The notes under the pieces were generated by a model that was not told the DNA's origin, searched no databases, and was given only the letters and a program-made list of their open reading frames with translations. A DNA stretch of 64,000 nucleotides, taken from positions 43,571,624 through 43,635,623 of the forward strand of contig NC_087066.1 of assembly GCF_963678635.1 (NCBI RefSeq), in the 5' to 3' direction. The position numbers and the translations under genes were made by a program. Source of the stretch: Symsagittifera roscoffensis. Its lineage: Eukaryota; Xenacoelomorpha; Acoela; Convolutidae. Shown here one piece after another: positions 23,217-34,639 of the stretch (position 1 is its first letter; every line of letters starts with the position of its first letter).

Positions 23217-23475
23217 CGCCAACCTAAATGAGAAAGCTAACTTGTGGATGTTCAGATGGAATTTTTCGTTCGTGAGCTTTGCTAGATGACCGCGTGTTGC
23301 TATGTAAAGACATTTGTCCAGCACCGAGTGGTAGACTTGATTCAGGTAATCTTTTGTTGGATGTAAAACTTTGAACACCTCAATCATGTCTCCGCTAAAC
23401 CTCATAAGCGCTAACGGGGAAAAGTCTAGTTCTCGTGTTCTGTTGTCTTCGTACTCTGTCAAAAAAGATTTGTTG
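23217..23475 (-). pseudogene. LINE ORF2 C-terminal fragment
   Basis: A minus-strand frame (82 codons) reads LDFSPLALMRFSGDMIEVFK, then ATRGHLAKLTNEKFHLNIHK and ends FSFRLA. The R-x-R/S-GD-x-IEVFK segment, the RGHxxKL segment and a terminal FxFR are characteristic of the region after RT in CR1/Jockey-like non-LTR retrotransposons. There the sequence normally continues into an N-x-W-N-x-LP block, which is missing. The fragment is isolated: the RT domain is not upstream within 700 bp. I infer an old, mostly lost insertion. Confidence 0.6.
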
Positions 23476-23699
23476 ATAGCTTGGAAAAAAAAACACCAAA
23501 CATTCTCAGAGCAATGTAACAGTCAGATAAAATACACATGAAGTTAAAAAGAGTGATGGGCTTTATAGCCATTGGCTCATATGCGTTAAACCTCAGTCGA
23601 TTGAAGCCAGTTCGTGATTCGAATTGGATATGGAGATTTGGAAACATTAAAGCTTGAAAGCTACCACCGAAATACCCTTCTATCAGGAAAAAATTAAGC

Positions 23700-24400
23700 A
23701 CGTCCCCGTTGCTGGGTCTCTACAAACCTATAACAAACAATCGCCATCAAAAACATAAATCCGAAGTTTTTGTTAACATTGTGTTTTGATAGACATTGAG
23801 TGTTTGTTTAATTTCAGATGAAACGACCTGAAATTCATCTTATCTAAACTTAAATAGACAAAATAAATTCATGTTGAAAAAATCAAAGTCCCTTCCTGGC
23901 AATAACATTGGAGTTAACAGCAGTAATGCAATAACAAAAACTAAAAAAAAACTCAAAAAATTTTGTAAAACATTATTAATTTTATTATAGTTAATGATCG
24001 TTTACTTAATTTTACTTAATTTAATTAATTATCGACAAGCTTTGGCCTGTGAGATTAATATGATCAAAATGCTTCTCCAAAAAAGCAGGATACTAGTTCA
24101 AATGTTTTTTTGCTTTTTTCTCTAACTTTCCGCACCAAATGGTTTACCCTTTTTCAGGATCAAAAACAACAATTCTTCTCACAGATCGCATTTAAAGCGC
24201 GCTACCCGAAATTTTGTTCAATTACTGCGAGAAAACAAAAAAAAAGGAGATTCATTGCCAGTGGTAATTTACAAAACTTTGCCGCTATTGAAAATTTTAA
24301 CTATTACCGAAAAAAGTGCTGCCATAAAAAATTGTGATTTACGGGCTACAATCCAATTATTTTTGGCCTCCACATGCCTGCCCGTAGATCTAAAAATCAA
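23700..24400. other. AT-rich intergenic sequence, no gene seen
   Basis: Low-complexity AT-rich DNA with A-runs and TTAATT-type repeats around 23,970-24,040. The small ORF at 24,110-24,337 starts at a non-ATG codon, is lysine-rich because of A-runs, and shows no family signature. Confidence 0.6.
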
Positions 24401-26030
24401 AGTATGATAAAAAAACCATAGTTGTCTTCGATAACAGTGTCTCACCTCAAGTTTTTAAATTGAGGTCACACTCAAACTCATATCCCTCCTCTCATCTCAA
24501 GTTTTTTGCAAACCCAAGAAAACTTTGCCAATCTAGCTAGCTTTATCAACCTTAGGCGTGGGCAACCTTCTAACGGTGTTTTGTCTTGTCAACTCTACAT
24601 CATCATTGATGCTGAACACGATCCTTTTCCAGAATTTCATTTGGTCCGAAGCTCGCATCCACTCTTTCGGTTGCTGCAGTCCCACAGCATGATTCGACAG
24701 AATTTTTACCTTGGATTCCTGGTTCCGTAAAAAGTAGTTGTGAGGACTCAATCTCACGATGCTTGCTAGATTTTCTTCCAGACTGGTTCTCGAGCTTTCG
24801 CTGTCTTTCTTGAAACTTTATGCAGCCCCATCCAAACGTCAAAGTTTTTTGTTGAGTGAATAGTGATAGTTTAAAAGCTTCTGGTCCGATCTCGACTAGG
24901 AAAGGTCAATTTTCTCTAGCATAACTTTCTGTGTTGCTCCATACGCGCTTAATCTTCACAGGTTTACCTATTGCTTTACAGGCAATCTCAAATAACAAGG
25001 TGGCTCTTTTCTGGGTCGCAGAAAAACTGAGCTTTACATTGGCAAGAAAAGTTCCCGTGTGTCAAGATGACACTCCTTATAATCTTGCCTCCAGGCACCT
25101 CATGCATTTGTTCAAAATCTATCATTTTCTCATAGACCGAATCGGTTTCATCAACAGCGGGCCACCTTTTTGAGTTTCTGCATTTCTACTTTGTCCCTCA
25201 AAAACACTGATTTCCTCTCTCTCAAAATTCCAGAAACTTTCGCGTGATCTCATTCAAATCTTCGAGCTAGTGCTCCTAATATCTTTTTATTCACTTTATT
25301 TGGGCAGCGAGACGTTCGAGCTAGCTGCATACACTTAGGATCTGAGACCTTTTTTGTCAATCAGTCTCTGGCTGGAAATTTCTACTGTTGTCATGTACAT
25401 TGGAAAATTGTTCTCGCAATAGCTCACCATGACTAGTTTCATCAAAGACTTCACACCGGTCGGCAGTCCTTCATTGTCGCTCACTGAAATTGCCATTGAG
25501 CACATCAAGCGCATCAATCAGACATCAAGCACACGGCAGCTGATCATCTGTCCTATCATTCAGGGTTTCTATTAGCCAATTTGTCGATGAAGGGGTTCTC
25601 ATTTTGTTCTAAAAAACCTCTCAAAAGTTCTGACCAAATAGTTCCTCTGCTTTAGAGTGAAGATCTCGGCTTTCTGTTGGTTGGCCCATATCCTCCCCCT
25701 TCTTGCTCCACCCTTGTGTAGGCATTTCAGGCAATTCTCCAAATCCTTCTTGGTGTCAGAGTTGATTCACTGAAATAATGCACATAAAACGAGCATTATT
25801 GTTCGTTATAGCTTTCTCGAGGGGGTACTCGGTAAATTGTTCACTCATGAGTTGGTGTTCAATCGGGATTCATTTCGTACTCACCCCAACCTCCGATGTC
25901 TGTCAATTTGTGGAACCCCTATTCATCTTCACTCGCTGGGGTTTGGAGTCCTGATCTGGGACGGGTTTTTGATCCGTTCCGTCCTCAAGCTCTGCTGCCA
26001 CGCATTTGGGCTTTTTGAAAACTAAACCTA
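24400..26030 (-). pseudogene. Decayed coding-like sequence of unknown family
   Basis: The minus strand gives several stretches of balanced amino-acid composition interrupted by stops and frame changes, such as RLSPHNYFLRNQESKVKILS (24,757 down) and SVSDNEGLPTGVKSLMKL (25,517 down). I do not recognise the family. The strand bias and run of linked fragments suggest one or more dead mobile-element genes and not random sequence, but this is only an inference. Confidence 0.25.
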
Positions 26031-26032
26031 TA

Positions 26033-26275
26033 GAAGAAAACGAAAGCGGGAGTTAGCCGAACGAAGCCCACCTGGAGAAGCAGAATCAAAATCAAATCTG
26101 AACAAATGCTTCCGATGGTGTTGGTTACATGGCCTTGGCTTAAATCCCCTTATGCCGAGGTCTTTAAGCAAAGGCCATCTAACCAAGACCATCGGAAGCA
26201 TTCCGTTCAGATTTGTTTTAGATTCTGCTTCTCCAGGTGGGCTTTGTTCGGCTAACTCCCGCTTTCGCTTTCTTG
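26033..26275. repeat. Long near-perfect inverted repeat (hairpin)
   Basis: The left arm (about 26,033-26,145), including cgaaagcgggagttagccga and cacctggagaagcagaatc, is repeated in reverse complement in the right arm (about 26,163-26,275), which includes gattctgcttctccaggtgg and cggctaactcccgctttcg. The loop is under 20 bp. Mismatches are few. The transcript of either strand would fold into a hairpin of about 110 bp. It could be a fold-back MITE, a recent inverted duplication or a small-RNA precursor. No target-site duplication is obvious. Confidence 0.88.
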
Positions 26276-26644
26276 ATTTTGACCCAAGCCAAGGGCAAAG
26301 GTGTCAATTGCCCATCTTCCTCGAAATTGTCATTTGCTATCTCTAGTTTACCTCTATCCCCTTTCTCGAGCTTCTCTTGTCCCCTCCGGGAAGGAATTCT
26401 TTGTATACTATTAACTTTTATCAAATCAAATGTTTTGCTCTAGAAATAGGGCAAGTCCTTCACCTGTATTTTGCTCTCGATCTGTTGATTGAAATCAAGC
26501 AGGAAGGCATCACATTGTTCCGATATGAGGGTGATCATGAATGAAGATTTTTTCCCAGCGAGGGTATTGCCTTCTCCTGGAATGTCACCTAGAAGTATCG
26601 TATTCAGAAGCACTTGATGTCCGATAATGGTTAATTTAGATCTT

Positions 26645-27750
26645 TACGAGGAGAACCAATAGGAGGTGTGTGGGTCCAACCAGTAGGTGTAGGGTCTTTA
26701 CTACATATAAAATACATAAATCATGGAGTTTTTTATCAAGCTTGTTAATAATTTTTTGATTGTTATCCAAATAAAATTTGTAGTTCTTTCACAAACTTTC
26801 CACAATATTAAAAGAAGAATTAGAAATCGCAATTTCAGATAAAATGCAACTTTTTTTGTGCTAGCCTCTTTTTCAGGGCAAAATTAGTATCAAAAACAAA
26901 AAAGACGATCGGCAGACGAACAGGAAGTTTGAAGCAATGTATAATGAACCATGGTTATATCCAACCAGTCCTCATCAATCGAAACATCTAGTTAACTCCT
27001 CGTAGTCCAAGGTCATAGAGAAAACGTTTCTTTTTCTCTTTGGGTTCTGATTCCGTAGTCTCTTTCCCTCTCGCCCTCCGTGTCCACCAACTCGACGTTC
27101 CTGGTAGGATCGCCCATTTCTTCCTCTATGAAAATCTGAAGTCGGTTCTTTTCAAGTTTTCTTCAAAACGGTTTTCCACCGTCAACCTCCTCTTGTCCCA
27201 TCGAGTGTCGGTTGACAAGGGCGATTGAGTGAGTTGGTCTGTCGTTCGGCGGTACCGATTGAGATGCACTCGTCACGCACAATCTCGATTTCTTCTACTC
27301 CGTGACATGCTAATGCTAACTATTTCCTGTTGTCGGCATGCAGAGTTAAGTGTCCCTTTATCATGATAATTTCCCCTCTCGATACTCTGGATTTTTTTTA
27401 GACCAACCTTGCCTCAGTGAACACGTCTTTTAGCTCAATCAACATAAACCGAGGCGGCAAGGATCCCGTTCTTTTCGAGCAAGATCCGTCCAGAAGTTGA
27501 TTGATATCTCCTTCAAATGATAGCAGACCGTCGCCGAACAGCCGATGAACAAGGGTTTTATCCCTGCGTGAACTCCTATTGCATCCTTTCCGTGAGAGAT
27601 TTCACCCCAGAGAAGATTACCAGCAAGGGACTCATCCCTCTTAGATTTATTCGCCAAGAGATCGAGAAACTTAGTAATTTCGCTGGCAACACTTCGTTCT
27701 CTAGAATCATCTTCAATTCTTTTCAATTGAATTCGAATGTATCTTTGCAC
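26645..27750 (-). repeat. Paralogous segment, copy A (partner at 33,205-33,990)
   Basis: This segment aligns in direct orientation with 33,205-33,990, with strong local matches such as gcatgcagagttaagtgtcc, gatttcccctctcgatgctc (t/c variants) and cccgttcttttcgagcaaga. On the minus strand both copies have similar open frames around SATVCYHLKEIS and LWTDLARKERD-like segments. Copy A carries an extra 275 bp (26,685-26,959). I do not recognise the protein. The pair may be duplicated exons, duplicated parts of a dead element, or terminal repeats of one large element. Confidence 0.7.
26685..26959. mobile_element. 275-bp segment flanked by a 10-bp direct repeat
   Basis: The sequence tccaaccagt occurs at 26,675-26,684 and again at 26,960-26,969. 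The 275 bp between are absent from the paralogous copy at 33,205-33,990, where the flanks are directly joined (ttccaaccagtcccaatc). This is what an insertion with a 10-bp target-site duplication would leave. The segment is AT-rich with no clear terminal inverted repeats or poly-A. A deletion between direct repeats in copy B is the alternative. Confidence 0.5.
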
Positions 27751-27799
27751 GTGAATATATCCTTCTAAATTGAACTGCAATTAGTCCACAGTTCATTTC

Positions 27800-29822
27800 T
27801 ATGAGCTACAGATCTGCGATCCGTCCGAACAGCCATTCCCCACTCATTTTCTTTCTCAGGAGTTTTTCAATTTCAATTTCGTTCCATCTAGAAAGCAGAT
27901 TAGACCTCCGTGTGTCACTGAGCATCTGTCAGCTGAGATCAGTGGATCTAGAAAGACGTACATGACAGCAAAGCCAAAAAACACAGAGCAAAAAATCTTC
28001 TAAGCCTCGGAACAAGTCAAGAAAATCCAATCTCATCGTCAGACACAGATCTAAGAAACAATGGCACTCCCCATAGACTTTTTAAAGTTAGGCTCTCGTT
28101 TTATTCGTTCTGTGTTCTCGCGTTGAGTATCTGTTCTGCATAAAGAGATACTGGATCTACTGCGTCTTTTTCATTGAAATTGTTTAAAGGCGCCTCCATA
28201 TTTGGTTGAGTCTGGTTTGATGACGTTGGGTCCTTGTATTTCAGCAGGCGATGGAACCCTGCTAAGATTCCCTGAGTCAAATGCATGAGTGTCAAATAAC
28301 CATCATTACTCAACAGTTCGATGCCCTCTGCTGAATATGGTCGCTGGCCTTATGTCGAACAGTCGCCTTAGGAACACGACGACAAAAAGAGCGAGCAACA
28401 GGTTGATTATGAGGTTTATGATGTCATGAACGCATCTTGAAAGTTACTCTTGGTTGAAAATAGACCGTCTTCATGGTCCTTTTCCCTTTAGGGGCTATGG
28501 TGCTCATCATCAATGACGGGTTTAAGCTTCAACTTCTGCGCAATTTAGAACTCTCTAGACATAGTACCTCATCGAGCACTATCAAGAAATCTGCTAAATC
28601 ATAGATTCCTCTGAGAGCGTGAGACACATCAAAACAGCAAACTGCTAGATCCGCCTTTGAGGGTTCAAGTTCACTCGTTCTAGGTTGCGGTTAGGGGTAG
28701 AAATGATCATCATCTGTCCACTACCCTCCGTAACGAGGGCTGTCATAGCGTAGACGAAGTCCAAGGCTGCTGACATGCTGGCTTATTCCGCTGAGGATAT
28801 GAAATAGACTTGATTATTCGAATCAATACGGGAGGTAGTAGCTCCTGAGATCTAACCATGGAAGCTAATAGTTCATGGATCGGTTCCCAGTTTTTTTCGA
28901 GGAGGCCACTTCTGCTTGAGTACTTTCAGAAGTCCCATGGCATGCAGGTGAATGCTCATGCCATAGAGTAAGAGTAGCTCATTGGTTTTTGACTTACACA
29001 CTACCACGAATGTCAGTATTTGATTCAGTCCTGGCTACACATAACAGGCCAAATGACCTATCGAAAGTTCCCAAGAATTCCGAGCTCGCAATGGTAATTG
29101 TTTTTGCTGCTCCCTGGGTACGGTCAACTATAAACTGCTGAGGCCTTTTTTTTCTTGAAAATGCCGAACTACCCCCGACATCGAGAGTCCGGCGCCACTT
29201 TAGGACCCGCATACGTGGGTGCAGACACAGTGAACCCTTGAACGGTGGCTCGAAAAAGTGAGCTTCTTGAGCGCACCGCCCTTCCACGCAATAATGATCA
29301 CTCAAACTTTCATGTGTCAAACCATTCAAGTCTAGTGCCTGCATCAGCTCCTGTCCAACCGGTAGTTCCTGTTGATGCAGTTTTTATTTTGCTCCAGTTT
29401 ACTGAGTTGCTTGGAAAACGAACCACCACCAGGCAGGGCGATTCGAGGTATTGCTATCTCCCTTGTGCTGACTTAATCTCTCCTTCATAGATTTCAGGGG
29501 CGTTGGTGATCTTGTCGTCTCGTTCTCGTGTGAGGTTGAGCCAGGATCCCAGCTCTTGCTATTCACGGAGCTATCTCTAAGAATCCGGTCCGTCTGCCAA
29601 TCTCAAATCAATATACATCGAAACACAGAGGGGTGGGTTCGTAGGCGGACCAAAACTGAAGCGTTCTCTCTGGACCAAACACGTTTCAATCGGTCGATGT
29701 GTTGCTTAAAGATCTTGTTCAACCCTTCCATATCTATTGATTGGGGAAAATTGAGTCCTTCATTCGCACTTTTCGCAAGTATCGGTTGCTTAATTTTGCC
29801 AGCCACGTCTAACAAAATCATG
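27800..29822 (-). pseudogene. Unassigned decayed coding-like sequence
   Basis: Minus-strand frames of 70 codons (28,101-28,313) and 116 codons (28,994-29,344) have plausible protein composition, for example QQFIVDRTQGAAKTITIASS in the latter. They are separated by stops and show no motif I can name. A further stretch (29,603-29,822) reads toward the hAT-like insertion and resumes in similar style beyond it (30,275-30,563). The whole may be one degenerate gene interrupted by that insertion. Function unknown. Confidence 0.25.
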
Positions 29823-29830
29823 GGCCAGAT

Positions 29831-30267
29831 CAGGGGCGGATCTAGGATTTTCTCGAGGGGGGGGGGGCGGATTTTCAAAAAATTTTCGAAAATTTTGACG
29901 ACCTTTTTTTTTAGGTCGATCAGATTGATTTTCCGAGCTCTCCCAAAGCAGTAAAAAGACCCTGTTTTGGCCAAACTTTCTGCGCCGCAGGCAATTTGTT
30001 GAAAAAACAGGTCAAAAAAGCCGTTTTTGGGCACTTTTTGGAAAATTTTGACAAAAAAACGCGTTTTTTGGCGCGCGCTCCCCCTCAAAACTAGTATATA
30101 TTGGCGCCGAAGGCGCCTTTAGAAAAATTTTAGGGTCGGTCGGCCAAAGTTGGATTTCTTAAAAAGTACCAAAGGGGGGACCCTTTGGGTTGGCAGGGGT
30201 TCGAATCCCTGAGGGGAAGCGTCCGCCCCCCCCCCGCCCCCCCCCCCCCCCCCTAAATCCGCCCCTG
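29831..30267. mobile_element. Non-autonomous hAT-like element (437 bp) with 8-bp TSD
   Basis: The element begins CAGGGGCGGATCTAGG and ends AAATCCGCCCCTG, giving terminal inverted repeats of about 13 bp or more with one mismatch. It is flanked by the same 8 bp, GGCCAGAT, at 29,823-29,830 and 30,268-30,275. An 8-bp duplication and CAGGGGCGG ends are typical of hAT elements. It carries no transposase: inside are poly-G and poly-C runs just within the termini (29,867-29,877 and 30,227-30,253) and an AT-rich core. The minus-strand ORF across its left boundary (29,603-30,088) is a chance fusion. The element splits a coding-like region of unknown identity. Confidence 0.9.
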
Positions 30268-30274
30268 GGCCAGA

Positions 30275-30563
30275 TGCTCTCAGGCGCAAGACACTTTCTT
30301 CAAATCGCAGAAGGCAGAAAACCTTATTAGACAGCCGTGTCATCTTTCATAAGACTTTTCATAAGACAGCTCGCTTCTACATATATCGTTCCTCTCCACC
30401 ATCATCGTCACAGTGTCTGTTTTTCGATGTCCGAAATTTCTAGCGATGCCAATATCTGAGGCACCCTTGGTCCTGAGAAACTCAGGACTAAGGTTTGCCA
30501 ACAAACTAACGAGGCTATCACCAATTATTAGATGAAAGGTCCCATCGGGTGTACAAGGCTTCG
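30275..30563 (-). pseudogene. Coding-like fragment downstream of the 207-codon ORF
   Basis: The minus-strand frame at 30,567-30,340 includes CTPDGTFHLIIGDSLVSLLA and ends in a stop before the hAT-like insertion. It directly follows the 207-codon ORF on the same strand, with different reading phase, so both could once have been one protein. The family is not recognised. Confidence 0.3.
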
Positions 30564-31187
30564 TCAAGTAATAAGTCTAGGAAGAGTCTTCAAAATCCAT
30601 TTTCCTGGCCCTCTGTGAAGCACAGTATCTGTACGGCTATGCTTCTTGTAGCTGCCAGTTCTGATTTTGCTGTATTTGACAATGAGTGCTCCTCTCACCT
30701 GAAGCACTCTCCAGGGTTGAGGTGTCTCAGATGGGGTTGCGTTTTGAGTTGATCGAGGCTGCAACCAGTTTTGATGCTCTCTCAAACGTGAAAATCCAGC
30801 AGTGCTTTCGCTATCACTAGCTGGTGTCAAGTCTGGCAATGTAACGTGCGGAAACATCAAGGGTCTCGTCTGTCTAGTCTGCAAATCTCTCATGGATAGT
30901 CTCAGCTGACTAGCCTGCAAACCTTTGGTCCATGGCTCTAGATCTGTATTTATCTGTTCTCGAGCCTCACTGTCCACATTAAAGCGCCCCGTCGTCCTGG
31001 ACGTCTCGTCCGTATCCATTTTAGACTCAGGGCTGAAACGGGTTGGTAAAAGTCCAATCATAACCGCAGACACTACTATCTTGATACAAATTTGTATTTG
31101 TTCCATCTCACGCTTCACCTGATCCCTTGATCTCGATCCTATAACAGTCTTTCTAGTTCGCTTTTTAGCGTCTCGGTAAATGTACAT
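30564..31187 (-). CDS. Hypothetical 207-aa ORF with a central hydrophobic segment
   Basis: This is the longest clean frame in the window outside tandem repeats, from a true ATG at 31,187 to a stop at 30,564. The first 30 residues are basic (RDAKKRTRKT), then a hydrophobic stretch at about residues 31-48 (IQICIKIVVSAVMIGLL) could be a signal anchor. The rest is polar, rich in S, T, R and Q, without cysteine pairs or recognisable domains. I cannot assign it to a family. It lies among decayed minus-strand coding-like fragments, so it may be the surviving part of a dead element gene, perhaps a membrane protein, or a chance ORF. No promoter is evident. Confidence 0.35.
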   Translation of the reverse strand: MYIYRDAKKRTRKTVIGSRSRDQVKREMEQIQICIKIVVSAVMIGLLPTRFSPESKMDTDETSRTTGRFNVDSEAREQINTDLEPWTKGLQASQLRLSMRDLQTRQTRPLMFPHVTLPDLTPASDSESTAGFSRLREHQNWLQPRSTQNATPSETPQPWRVLQVRGALIVKYSKIRTGSYKKHSRTDTVLHRGPGKWILKTLPRLIT

Positions 31188-31199
31188 TCCATATTAACC

Positions 31200-33200
31200 T
31201 GTTATGCTCGGATAATCGACGACGTTCTTCTGGTTGCTTGAGCTCAATTCATGACCGCCAATTTCTTTGGAAAAGGGATTTCCCCAACCCTGTTTTCCTT
31301 GGAATTGCTCAGGGATTCTGCGCCAAGCCATATACTTTCATGCCCCCGTCTGTCGCCCGGGGACATGCACCTAGTATGCTGTTAGTAGGATATAGATTCG
31401 GATATGAAATTCACCGTAATGACTTTCTCCTCGGCTGCTTCGCTCAAAATTGCGTTCGGCGTTACTGCCACTCGTTCATCCACATGATTATAATCCAATT
31501 ATCTGGAGCGCTTAATACAATTCGACCAGCACCGGGCTTTTTAGAGCCGCTAGCACTCAATTTTAAAAAAACGATGAGCCAAATCTCAAGAACTGTTAAA
31601 CTCACAAATCGCAAATTCAAGAATGCGGAATTCAAGAATCGCGTTGGGTCTGGATGGCGCCTGTTTTATTCAACATGATCCAGTCGTGCTTTTTTAAAAT
31701 CTTGATTTCTTCATTCAATGAGTTTTTCAGTTTCATTATGATTCACACAAAAGGAGTTTTGAAGTTTCTGAAATTCCAACTACATGCTCTCATTTCCTTT
31801 GATAAATGTAGTGCGCCTATTATTTGATTAAAAAATTGCAATTTTTTTTGCTAATTTTAATTTTTCATGAATAAAATGCTCCTTTGAAAAATCTCTTTGC
31901 AAAGAAAGTGTTCACTAGCTATGCAGTAGTCACTTTAAAGCTCTTGGTGTATTCGATTGCTAAACCAGCACCTGATATAACCCAATAACTTTGCATATTC
32001 TTTTTCTACCTGATCCAATTTAAATTAAACCAGTCTAGAGTTTTTCTCCTTTTTCACGTTTGAAGTTATGCAACTCAAGATTTAAAAATCAATATTAGAC
32101 CTAAATTTTAGGTTTGATATCAACACTCTCTTTTGTGCCATTATGCGTAGTTTATCAAGCTCATGTCAGGCTTTTGATGTCCTAAGGTGATGCTCAAAAA
32201 AAAATTGTGAAGAAGTACCGTTATCTGAGTCGCTTCGAAGATTGTATGCAGATTGTCCTAAAATTCTCTCGGATGCAGACTGCCTCTCTATGGGTCAGTG
32301 ACTGGTATCGAGACTCCTTTCACTCAACATTCGACCAAAAGCAGAGCTTCCGCTCTAGCAAAGCTTAGGATTGAATCTGAGTTCCGTATCTACATTTTTT
32401 TAAACCCAAACCTTACTACAAAAATTATAGGTATTTGCCAGGAGACTGCGAGAACGTGAGAGGGAAAATAAGTATACTTCCCAGTCCTGGTCTCTGTCTA
32501 TATGGGATTTCCACCTTATGGATTTCTCGTTTGCAATCTTTCTTCGTCTGAATTTGTGCAAGTCGCGCTCTTCCTACCAGACAGCATGAAGTCAGAGTTA
32601 GTGATCTCGATTTTTTGCGAGTTTTTGTTGCCTGTTTATTTTTCAAAGTTCTGCCAATGGTTGGTTCAATTTCTGCCTGTTCTTATTAGACCACTTGTTA
32701 ACCTTATCTCCTAAAGTTTTTAATTATTAGTTTTTTAATGTAGGATAGTCTCTGTGGATAGTGCCTGCTCTAGATTTATCGAGGTCCTTATGGATAGTGC
32801 CCGCTCTAGGTTGCTAGAAAGAATATTGAGTATGTGATCTGTGACTGTCCACTTGAAAGTCGTATCCTTCAGCCGAATGTGTTTTATCGCTGAGGAGTCT
32901 ACCTGCTGTATAGACAGTCTCTGCTCTCCGTCAATTGGTTGATTGTCCACCCATTCCAATACTCTTAAATCCATTTTCCCGCTTTTTGAACTTCGCAAAA
33001 TTCTAGATCCTTTTTTTTAATGTGAGCTAGTCTTCTTTCCTGAATGACAGAAAATTTTACTGATTTGCCTCTGATTGTCTTGTGTCAACTCTCACGTGCT
33101 TAGATCTTTTGGCTTTTTTAGTGTTGCTTTCACTGAAAAATTCATAAAGAAGTGTCGTTATTCGAATCAATTATTGGTCTCCTAATGGTATATTTAAATA
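31200..33200. other. No assignable gene; AT-rich with scattered minus-strand scraps
   Basis: 31,700-32,200 is AT-rich without coding signal. A minus-strand 87-codon frame (32,735-32,998, RLSIQQVDSSAIKHIRLKD) looks protein-like but matches nothing I know. Two direct repeats of tggatagtgcc(t/c)gctctag lie at about 32,756 and 32,790. The plus-strand frame at 31,238-31,678 is not supported by any motif. Confidence 0.4.
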
Positions 33201-33204
33201 TTTC

Positions 33205-33990
33205 AGAGGTGAACCCATAGGATGTGTAGCGGTTTCCAACCAGTCCCAATCACTCAAAACAACCAATTAACTCCTCGTAGTCCGAGGACTAAAGAGTTCC
33301 TTCTCCTCCTTGGTTACTAGTTCCGTAGTACCTGCGGCCTCCGTGTTCATCAACTCGGCATCATTTGGCGGTTCGCTCAGTTTCTTTCCTTTATGATAAT
33401 CTCAGGTCGGTTCTTCTCAAAGTTCTTCTATCACCGCCAGCCTCATTTTTCCCCTCGAGTAATGATTGATGCGCTGGAACGTGAGTGGGATGGTCTCCTC
33501 AGTCACTATCTCGGTTTCTTCTACTCCATGACATGCTAATTACTTCCAGGTGTCGCATATGTCGTCTGCATGCAGAGTTAAGTGTCCTTTTATCATGATG
33601 ATTTCCCCTCTCGATGCTCTAGATATTTTTAGACCAGCTCTGCTTTAGCGAGCCCATCTTTCAGCTCAATCAACATATACCCAGATGGGAAGCATCCCGT
33701 TCTTTTCGAGCAAGATCTGTCCATAGGTTGGTTGATATCTCCTTCAAACTATAGCAGACCGTCGCCGAACAGCTGATGAAGAAGGGTATTATACCTGCGT
33801 GAGCTCCTGCTGCATCCTTTCCATGAGAGATATCACTCCAGTGAAGGTCACCAGCAAGGGAATTCCTAGAGTCAATCGTCGAGAGTTCGAACAAGCGGGT
33901 AATGTTGCTGGCAACATTTCATTCTCTAGAAGCATCTTCAATTCTTCAATTCTTTTAAAATCTATTTGAATGTCATATTGTTCTCTCTTC
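33205..33990 (-). repeat. Paralogous segment, copy B (partner at 26,645-27,750)
   Basis: Direct-orientation counterpart of copy A without the 275-bp segment. Minus-strand frames overlap here (33,670-33,894 with SATVCYSLKEISTNLWTDLA, and 33,789-34,079). The copies differ by many substitutions and small indels, so the duplication is much older than the 8.08-kb one. Identity unknown. Confidence 0.7.
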
Positions 33991-34639
33991 CCGCTAATAT
34001 CATGAAAGGAAGCTCTCCAGTAGTGGATTGCTGCGCTCTGTTTTACACCCAGATTTACTGTGATGGATATCTGTCCCAATCAGGCTCGTATCTAGAACAA
34101 TATGCCCTCAGCATGTTTACCAACATCTAGTTTTTTCTTTTTACTAGCTCATTGGTTTGCGAATGAAAATTCCTGATTGGACTGGTGCAAAGTGCAATTA
34201 TTTCGTCAGTTCTTTTGTCAATTCTCAATTAAGGTTTTTCCTTGTCAGAGCGATTACCAAGCATATTTGGCGATTTATCATTCACAAACGTCTGAAGTCG
34301 CGGAGACAAAATCGGACTTTGGTAAACATTTTGAGGGTATACTGTTACAAATACATGACTGGTTAGTAGAGATATCTACAAAAAAAAATTAGGGCGTTCA
34401 ACAGCACCCAAGACTGATATCTGGCATAAGTCTTTTCATGATGTTAACTAGAAGCAAAGGAGCAATGCCGTTCTTTTTTTCTACGCACAAAACGAGGGAA
34501 ATAACCCCAACCCGATCATAGGTATGGGAGGTCATCTAGAGAAGCAAGAGCTATTTGATTTCTACAGACGCGAAAATGTTCAAGCACAAAAGCGTCAACA
34601 TTCCAGGTGCGCTAAACCATATGCAGTATGGTACAAAAT

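Noticed and set aside
29603-30088. 161-codon minus-strand ORF
   Set aside because: It crosses the left end of the hAT-like element at 29,831, so it is a fusion of element and flank and not an original gene.
31238-31678. 146-codon plus-strand ORF
   Set aside because: No recognisable motif, non-ATG start, and the opposite strand looks equally protein-like. Not enough to call a gene.
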